Made by a program: the position numbers and the translations under genes. A stretch of 17,320 nt of DNA. Origin: Mayfieldus profundus (GTDB lineage: Bacteria > Actinomycetota > Thermoleophilia > Solirubrobacterales > 70-9). A model generated the notes under the pieces. That model worked only from the letters and a program-made list of their open reading frames with translations. It was not told where the DNA came from and ran no database searches. This document shows positions 12,293 through 17,320 of this stretch, in pieces. The stretch is taken from assembly GCA_038040325.1 (NCBI GenBank), contig JBBPIM010000039.1:1-17320 (forward strand), given 5' to 3'. The stretch's first letter is position 1. Each line of letters starts with the position of its first letter.

Positions 12293-14296
12293 ATGGCGAA
12301 TCGGCTCGCCGACCAGACCAGCCCCTACCTGTTGCAGCATCGCGACAACCCGGTGGACTGGTACCCGTGGGGGCCCGAGGCGCTGCAGCGGGCCCGCGAC
12401 GAAGACCGCCCGATCCTCCTCTCGGTCGGCTACTCGGCCTGCCACTGGTGTCACGTGATGGAACACGAGTCCTTCGAGGACGCCGACACGGCCGCGTTCA
12501 TGAACGAGCAATTCGTCAATGTCAAGGTCGACCGCGAGGAGCGTCCCGACGTCGACGCCCTCTACATGGAGGCGGTACAGGCGATGACCGGCCACGGGGG
12601 CTGGCCGATGACCGTCTTCCTGGATCCCGAGGGCGTCCCGTTCTACGGCGGCACCTACTTCCCGCCCGAGTCGCGCCAGGGACTGCCGAGCTTCCGGATG
12701 GTGATGGAGGCCGTGGTCGAGGCCTTCCGCGAGCGTCGCGAGGAGATCCGCTCGCGGGGGGCCCAGACACGCGCCCAGCTGGGCGCGATCGGCCAGGCCG
12801 AGGCATCCACCGAGCCGCTCGACAGTCGCGCGCTGGACGACGCCGTCCGGGAGCTGCGCCGGCACGCCGACATGGAGAACGGCGGCTTCGGAGGCGCCCC
12901 CAAGTTCCCACCCGCCTCGGTCTTGGAGCTCCTGCTCGCTCGGGGGGACACCGACGTCTGCGAGCTGACGCTCGATGCCATGGCCGCGGGCGGTATCTAC
13001 GACCAGATCGGCGGCGGCTTCGCGCGCTACTCGGTGGACGCGACCTGGCTCGTGCCCCACTTCGAAAAGATGCTCTACGACAACGCCTTGCTCGCGCGCG
13101 CCTACCTGCATGGCTGGCAGGCGATCGGGCACGAGCGCTACCGCCGCGTCTGCACCGAGACCCTGGACTGGGCGCTGCGCGAGATGCGCGGCCCCGAGGG
13201 CGGCTTCTACTCGGCGCTCGACGCCGACTCCGAGGGCGAGGAGGGGCGCTTCTACGTCTGGACCCCGGCGGAGCTGACCGAGGTGCTGGGGGATTCCGCC
13301 GACGCAGTGATCGCTTACTACGGGGTCATCGAGCGCGGCAACTTCGAGGGTCGCAACATCCTGCACCTCGCGGGCGGCGCCGCGGCGCCGCAGCCTGATG
13401 GGCTCGAGGACGCGCGGCAGGCCCTGTACGAGACGCGCAGCAAGCGCGTCTGGCCGGGCCTGGACGACAAGCGGCTGGCCTCCTGGAACGCGCTGATGAT
13501 CGCGGCGCTGGCCGAAGCCGGCGCCGTGCTGGAGCGTGCCGACTACCTCGACGCGGCACGCGACTGCGCCGGATTCGTGCTGGAGCAGATGCGCGACGGC
13601 GGCGGCCGGCTGCTGCGGACCTACAAGGACGGCCGCGCCCATCTCAACGCCTACCTCGAGGACCACGCCTTCCTGCTCGAGGGGCTGCTGACCCTCTACG
13701 AAGCGACCTTCGAGAAGCGCTGGTTCGACGCCGCGCTCGAAACGGCCGCTGCGATGATCGCCCACTTCGGCGATCCCGAGCGGGGCGGGTTCTTCTCCAC
13801 CTCCGACGACCACGAGGAGCTGATCGCCCGCCGCAAGGACTTCGGCGACCATCCGATCCCGTCCGGCAACTCGTCGGCCGCGCTGGGGCTGCTGCGGCTT
13901 GCGGCGCTGACCGGTGATCATGAATACGAGCAGCACGCGGTCGGCGTGCTGCGCCTGCTCCACCCGGCGGCGATCCGCCACCCCGACGGCTTCGGGCACC
14001 TGTTGCAGGCGCTCGACTTCCACCTCGAGCCGACCCACGAGGTTGCGCTGGTGGCGCCTGCCGGCGCCGGCGAGCCGGCCGACCTCCTGGAAGAGCTTTC
14101 CCGGGTGATTCGTGCGGCATACCGGCCGCGCCTGGTGCTCGCCGGAGGGCCCGAGGGAACCGATCGGCCGCAGCTGATGCGCGAGCGCTCGGCGGTCGAC
14201 GGGCGCCCGGCCGCCTATGTATGCGAGAACTTCACCTGCCGGATGCCGGTCACCGACCCTGACGAGCTGAGGAGAGAACTGGATGCCGAGCGCTGA
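12293..14296 (+). CDS. YyaL/DUF255 family protein: thioredoxin-like fold plus (alpha/alpha)6 barrel
   Basis: The product is 667 aa, close to the usual length of this family (YyaL, mammalian SSP411/SPATA20). The first 150 residues are the thioredoxin-like DUF255 domain: MANRLADQTSPYLLQH, NPVDWYPWG, then GYSACHWCHVM with the redox-type CHWC at 50-53, ESFED and the cis-Pro-like loop GGWPMTVFLDP. The rest resembles N-acylglucosamine 2-epimerase/cellobiose-epimerase barrels (GGFGGAPKFP, GGGFARYSVD, PHFEKMLYDN, DADSEGEEGRFYVW). The exact function is not established for the family. The start at MANRL is chosen over a frame open 15 codons upstream because family members begin here and a TAGGCT box sits 7 nt before it. 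It overlaps the next gene by 14 nt, suggesting coupling. Confidence 0.9.
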   Translation: MANRLADQTSPYLLQHRDNPVDWYPWGPEALQRARDEDRPILLSVGYSACHWCHVMEHESFEDADTAAFMNEQFVNVKVDREERPDVDALYMEAVQAMTGHGGWPMTVFLDPEGVPFYGGTYFPPESRQGLPSFRMVMEAVVEAFRERREEIRSRGAQTRAQLGAIGQAEASTEPLDSRALDDAVRELRRHADMENGGFGGAPKFPPASVLELLLARGDTDVCELTLDAMAAGGIYDQIGGGFARYSVDATWLVPHFEKMLYDNALLARAYLHGWQAIGHERYRRVCTETLDWALREMRGPEGGFYSALDADSEGEEGRFYVWTPAELTEVLGDSADAVIAYYGVIERGNFEGRNILHLAGGAAAPQPDGLEDARQALYETRSKRVWPGLDDKRLASWNALMIAALAEAGAVLERADYLDAARDCAGFVLEQMRDGGGRLLRTYKDGRAHLNAYLEDHAFLLEGLLTLYEATFEKRWFDAALETAAAMIAHFGDPERGGFFSTSDDHEELIARRKDFGDHPIPSGNSSAALGLLRLAALTGDHEYEQHAVGVLRLLHPAAIRHPDGFGHLLQALDFHLEPTHEVALVAPAGAGEPADLLEELSRVIRAAYRPRLVLAGGPEGTDRPQLMRERSAVDGRPAAYVCENFTCRMPVTDPDELRRELDAER

Positions 14297-14795
14297 GAAG
14301 ACCCATCAGACCACTGCAGAGATCGCCCGTTCCTACTTCGAGGCGATCGGACGCCAGGACCTCGACGCGATGATGGCTCACTGGGAGCCGGGCGGCACCG
14401 GGGAGATTCACGGTTTGGTCGAGCTGCGCGTCCCCGACACCTATCGCCAGTGGTTCGGGAACCTCTTCTCGGCCTTCCCCGATTTCCGCTTCGAGATCCT
14501 CGACGTGGTCGCCGAGGACGACAAAGCAGCGGTCCGCTGGCGCGCCACCGGCACCTTCGACGGCCCCACGCGCTTCGAGGGGATGATGCCGACCGGTGCG
14601 AGCGTCGAGATCACGGGGTGCGACATGCTCACCGTGCGGGACGGACGCATCCAGCGCAACGAGGCCTACATGAACGGCGCCGAGATGGCCCGCCAGCTCG
14701 GCGCGCTGCCGCCGCAGGGCTCGGCGGCCGAGCGGGCGATGACCGGCGCCCTGAACCTGAAGACGCGGTTGGCCGGTCTGCTGCGACGGCGGTAG
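14283..14795 (+). CDS. SnoaL/NTF2-like domain protein
   Basis: The product is 170 aa. Residues 8-140 fit the cone-shaped NTF2-like fold in the SnoaL/ester-cyclase group: an initial helix (IARSYFEAIGRQDLDAMMAHW), FPDFRFEILDVVAEDDKAAVRWRATGTFDG and the end strand GRIQRNEAYMNGAEMARQLG. The rest is a basic tail (KTRLAGLLRRR). Such proteins are small enzymes or ligand binders; this sequence alone does not tell which. AGGAGAG lies 6 nt before the ATG, and the gene overlaps the YyaL-like gene by 14 nt, so the two are probably co-translated. The ZIP transporter follows after 6 nt. Confidence 0.82.
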   Translation: MPSAEKTHQTTAEIARSYFEAIGRQDLDAMMAHWEPGGTGEIHGLVELRVPDTYRQWFGNLFSAFPDFRFEILDVVAEDDKAAVRWRATGTFDGPTRFEGMMPTGASVEITGCDMLTVRDGRIQRNEAYMNGAEMARQLGALPPQGSAAERAMTGALNLKTRLAGLLRRR

Positions 14796-14801
14796 GTCGG
14801 C

Positions 14802-15530
14802 GTGGGCGAGGCGTTTCTCTGGGGGCTCGCTGGCGCAGCCTCGCTGCTGATCGGGGCCGCGGCTGGGTTGTACTTCTCGGTTCCCAGCCGGGTGCTCGGC
14901 CTGGTGCTGGCCTTCGGGGCCGGGGCGCTGATCAGCGCCCTCGCCTTCGAGCTGACCGAGCACGCCTACCGGCTGGGCGGCGCCGATGTCGTCGCCCTCG
15001 GCCTGGCGCTTGGCGCGTTCGCCTACTTCGGCGGGGACGTCCTGATCGAGCGTCGCGGGGGCAGGCAGCGGATGATGCACGCCGGCGGCTCTCCCGACAG
15101 CACCGGGGCCGCCCTGCTGCTCGGGGCGGTGCTGGACGGTATCCCCGAGTCCGCGGTGATCGGGATCACCCTGCTGGAGGGGGGCGGCGTCGGAGTCGCG
15201 TTCCTGGCGGCCGTCTTCCTCTCCAACCTTCCCGAGTCGTTCGCGGCCTCCTCCGGGATGCGGAGGGCGGGCCATAGCAACCGCTCGGTGCTGCTGCAGT
15301 GGGTCGTGGTGGTGCTGGTCTGCGCAGTCTCGTCGGCGCTGGGGTTCGCGCTGCTCGATGGGGCTTCCGGTAACGCGATCGGGTTGATCAACGCGTTCGC
15401 GGGAGGTGCCGTGCTGACGATGCTGGCCGACACGATGATGCCCCAGGCCTTCGCGCAGGGGGGTCGCCCGGCCGGACTGTTTACCGTGCTGGGGTTCGCC
15501 CTCGCGTTCCTGCTCTCGACCCTGAACTGA
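14802..15530 (+). CDS. ZIP-family divalent metal transporter (ZupT/GufA-like, divergent)
   Basis: The product is 242 aa with about seven to eight hydrophobic segments (near 4-24, 30-50, 62-80, 103-123, 130-150, 162-186, 190-210 and 224-241), so an inner-membrane protein. The two central metal-site motifs of ZIP carriers are recognisable as LDGIPESAVIG (111-121) and SNLPESFAASSG (141-152). In the first, Asp112 stands where many relatives have His, and the usual PEG/PEA is PES in both, so metal choice or transport may differ. The loop between segments 3 and 4 is basic, with one His, not the long His-rich loop of many ZIPs. The GTG start follows 6 nt after the previous stop, so it probably belongs to the same operon. 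Confidence 0.82.
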   Translation: MGEAFLWGLAGAASLLIGAAAGLYFSVPSRVLGLVLAFGAGALISALAFELTEHAYRLGGADVVALGLALGAFAYFGGDVLIERRGGRQRMMHAGGSPDSTGAALLLGAVLDGIPESAVIGITLLEGGGVGVAFLAAVFLSNLPESFAASSGMRRAGHSNRSVLLQWVVVVLVCAVSSALGFALLDGASGNAIGLINAFAGGAVLTMLADTMMPQAFAQGGRPAGLFTVLGFALAFLLSTLN

Positions 15531-15542
15531 GGCCGCGCGCCC

Positions 15543-16202
15543 CTACCGCAGGTAGTCGCGCACCTCGTCGAGCTCGACGCGGCCGCCGACCTCGCAGGAC
15601 CCGTCGCCGAGCGGGCGCGCGATCAGCTCCGAGCCGGCGCCCTGGAGAATCGTGATAGGGAGGCCAAGCCGCGCAACCAACACGATCGCCGCCGCGCCGG
15701 TCGCCTCGTCCTCGGCGATCCCGTACTCGGCGGGGAACGAGCGGGCGCGAACCTCTCCAGCGCCCTCGTCGCTCCACGCCCAGCAGTAGGTGAAACCGTC
15801 GGGGTCGGGCGGCCCGGCCAGGGCCTCGACCGCATCCGGGGAGTCGAGGCGGCGGAAGTCGATCGGCGGCGCCCATTCCGGCCGGGCGGCGATGAAGGTC
15901 AGCTCCGCCTCACGCCGCACCCCGACCTCGCCCGCGGGGGGGCGCAGCACGGACGGATTGTGACCCTCGCGATGCAGCAGCCAGGCGGTGCCCACCGAGG
16001 GGTGCCCAGCGAAGGGAATCTCCGCCGCCGGCGTGAAGATCCGCATCTCCGCCCGCGCGGTGTCGTCGACGAAGACGGTCTCGCTGAAGCCCAGGTCGGT
16101 GGCAATGCGCTGGCGCTCCTTCGCGGGGGCCGTACCGCCGGCGAGGAACACCCCGAGCGGGTTTCCCCCGCCGCCGTTGCGCCCGACGAAGACGCGCAGC
16201 AC
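15543..16202 (-). CDS. Short PhzF-family isomerase/epimerase-like protein
   Basis: The product is 219 aa from the GTG at 16202. PhzF-family features: GNPLGVFL (13-20), FSETVFVDD with catalytic Glu41, FTPAAEIPFAGHPSVGTAWLL (56-76), the second-domain motif EDEATGAAAIVL (164-175) and GSELIARP (190-197). Most PhzF proteins have about 260-300 residues; here the region between the two motif clusters (about 85-155) is short, yet both halves keep their signatures. Relatives typically begin a few residues earlier (xKLHVLRVF), which here would need a CTG start at 16217, with GGGG 8 nt before it; no standard start exists in that stretch. The gene lies 26 nt after glutamine synthetase on the same strand and is probably co-transcribed. 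Substrate unknown; phenazine production is not implied. Confidence 0.8.
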   Translation of the reverse strand: MLRVFVGRNGGGGNPLGVFLAGGTAPAKERQRIATDLGFSETVFVDDTARAEMRIFTPAAEIPFAGHPSVGTAWLLHREGHNPSVLRPPAGEVGVRREAELTFIAARPEWAPPIDFRRLDSPDAVEALAGPPDPDGFTYCWAWSDEGAGEVRARSFPAEYGIAEDEATGAAAIVLVARLGLPITILQGAGSELIARPLGDGSCEVGGRVELDEVRDYLR

Positions 16203-16228
16203 GTGAAGCTTGGCCAGGGCGGTCGCCC

Positions 16229-17320
16229 CTAGAGCACCGGCAGGAAGTTCTCGATCTCGAACGGGGTGACCTGCACCCGGTAGTCCTCCCACTCCTGCCG
16301 CTTGATCTCGATGAAGCGGCGGAAGGTGTGCTCGCCGAGGATGCGCAGCACGAGCTCCGACTCGGCGGCGATCTCGATCGCCTCTCCCAGCGTCTCGGGG
16401 AGCTGCTCGATCCCGCGCTGCACCCGCTCCTCCGGGGACAGGTGGTAGAGGTTCTGCTCCATCGGCTCGGGGATCTCGTATCCCTTCTCGACCCCCTCCA
16501 GCCCCGCGTGCAGCATCGCCGCGAAGCAGAGGTAGGGGTTTGAGGCCGGATCGGGACAGCGCAGCTCGGCCCGTGTCGCCTTCTCCTTGCCCGGGTGATA
16601 CAGCGGGACGCGGATCAGCGCCGAGCGGTTGCGTCGCGACCAGGCAAGGTAGACCGGCGCCTCGTAGCCCGGCACCAAGCGCTTGTAGGAGTTGACCCAC
16701 TGAGCGAACAGCGGAGCGATCTCGCGGGCGTGCTTGAGCTGGCCGGCGATGAAGGCCTTCGCCACGTCGGAGAGGAAGAACTGGTCGTCGGCGTCGAAGA
16801 ACGCGTTGCCGCCGTCCTTGCTGAGCGACTGGTGCACGTGCATGCCGGACCCGTTCTCCCCGAACAGGGGCTTGGGCATGAAGGTGGCGTGCCAGCCGTA
16901 CTTCATGGCGTACTCCTTGACAACGATCCGGTAGGTCATGCAGTCGTCGGACATCTCCAGCGCGTTCTTGAAGCGCATGTCGACCTCGTGCTGGGAGGGC
17001 CCGACCTCGTGGTGGGTGTACTCGACGTGGATGCCGAGCTGCTCCAGCGCCAGCACGGTCTCGCGACGCACGTCGGAGCCGGCGTCGAGCGTCGTCAGGT
17101 CGAAGTAGCCGCCGTGGTCGAGGACCTCGGGCGTGCCGCCTTCGGGCTTGTCGGACTTGAAGTAGAAGTACTCCAGCTCGGGGCCGATGTTGTAGGTGTC
17201 GAAGCCCATGTCGGCCGCTCGCTGCAGCGCCCGGCGCATGATCCAGCGCGGGTCGCCCTCGTAGGGGTCGCCGCCGGGCACCTGGATGTCGCAGAACATC
17301 CGCGCCACCGCGTTCTCCTC
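16229..17320 (-). CDS. glnA: Glutamine synthetase type I, GSI-alpha-like (5' end outside window)
   Basis: The visible 363 residues are the catalytic part of a type I glutamine synthetase, which makes glutamine from glutamate, ammonia and ATP in the cytoplasm. Motifs: GPELEYFYF with metal-site Glu, HHEVGPSQHEVD, MPKPLFGENGSGMHVHQSL with the metal-binding His, NSYKRLVPGYEAP, RNRSALIRVP for ATP and phosphate, and AELRCPDPASNPYL with the active-site Glu/Arg. Where GSI-beta enzymes have the adenylylated Tyr in NLYDLPPEE, this reads NLYHLSPEERVQRGI, and the C-terminus (EWEDYRVQVTPFEIENFLPVL) is the short GSI-alpha type. Regulation by adenylylation is therefore unlikely, although a Tyr is present at the equivalent spot. 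The frame is open to the window edge; the start is missing. PhzF-like follows downstream. Confidence 0.95.
   Translation of the reverse strand, partial: EENAVARMFCDIQVPGGDPYEGDPRWIMRRALQRAADMGFDTYNIGPELEYFYFKSDKPEGGTPEVLDHGGYFDLTTLDAGSDVRRETVLALEQLGIHVEYTHHEVGPSQHEVDMRFKNALEMSDDCMTYRIVVKEYAMKYGWHATFMPKPLFGENGSGMHVHQSLSKDGGNAFFDADDQFFLSDVAKAFIAGQLKHAREIAPLFAQWVNSYKRLVPGYEAPVYLAWSRRNRSALIRVPLYHPGKEKATRAELRCPDPASNPYLCFAAMLHAGLEGVEKGYEIPEPMEQNLYHLSPEERVQRGIEQLPETLGEAIEIAAESELVLRILGEHTFRRFIEIKRQEWEDYRVQVTPFEIENFLPVL

Noticed and set aside
12176..14038. Long open minus-strand frame (620 codons) opposite the YyaL-like gene
   Set aside because: The opposite strand carries a family protein with conserved motifs along its whole length; this frame is a high-GC shadow with Arg/Val/Gly-rich translation.
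15543..15555. Hairpin CTACC-GCA-GGTAG after the ZIP transporter gene as a terminator
   Set aside because: The stem is only 5 bp, lies in the coding end of the convergent gene, and is not followed by a T run.
15543..16202. Phenazine biosynthesis role for the PhzF-like gene
   Set aside because: No other phz-type genes are present, and the PhzF fold is widespread in bacteria that make no phenazines.
16203..16700. Upstream extension of the PhzF-like frame inside glutamine synthetase
   Set aside because: The extra residues are an out-of-frame reading of the glnA coding sequence and lack PhzF similarity.

Overview
The window reads as high-GC actinobacterial chromosome, most likely class Thermoleophilia (order Solirubrobacterales or a relative). 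This is inferred from the GTG/TTG starts, the TAGnnT-type -10 elements and a non-adenylylated-type glutamine synthetase. It also rests on two secreted proteins that combine a very arginine-rich leader, a CSLREA-like N-domain, parallel beta-helix repeats and a Lys/Gly-rich RTX tail, an architecture I associate with that group. I saw no insertion sequence, integrase, tRNA, rRNA or CRISPR array. Genes are packed tightly and there is no gene-free stretch over 300 bp.

Layout. (1) 2-585 (+): end of a succinyl-CoA-synthetase-type alpha subunit, translationally coupled (ATGA) to a 77-aa ferredoxin-like protein and followed by a good intrinsic terminator. (2) 582-2821 (-): RTX/beta-helix protein 1, then a small lipoprotein whose start codon is missing. 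(3) 2938-6380 (+): a sulfotransferase-TIGR03032 fusion coupled (GTGA) to a medium-chain-type acyl-CoA synthetase. (4) 6377-8041 (-): RTX/beta-helix protein 2, a paralogue of protein 1 with a matching promoter. (5) 8204-9592 (+): a class III aminotransferase. (6) 9589-12179 (-): a PAS-PAS-GGDEF-EAL cyclic-di-GMP protein and a small double-ACT protein. (7) 12293-15530 (+): a three-gene run of YyaL/DUF255 thioredoxin-fold protein, SnoaL/NTF2-like protein and ZIP-type metal transporter. (8) 15543-17320 (-): glutamine synthetase (5' end outside the window) followed by a short PhzF-like protein.

How the parts may fit together. Most blocks look like ordinary metabolism and signalling. The accessory-looking part is 1043-8041, where two paralogous secreted calcium-binding-type proteins bracket a sulfotransferase fusion and an acyl-activating enzyme. 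The paralogues are direct repeats about 5.3 kb apart, so recombination between them could delete the bracketed pair. The fusion plus the coupled acyl-CoA synthetase is the best candidate for an undescribed small pathway, perhaps acyl activation together with sulfation of a metabolite or surface component. That function is inference only.

Convergent genes repeatedly overlap at their stop codons (TTAG or CTAG), and several starts lack a Shine-Dalgarno sequence but carry a TAGnnT box 7-9 nt upstream, suggesting leaderless mRNAs.
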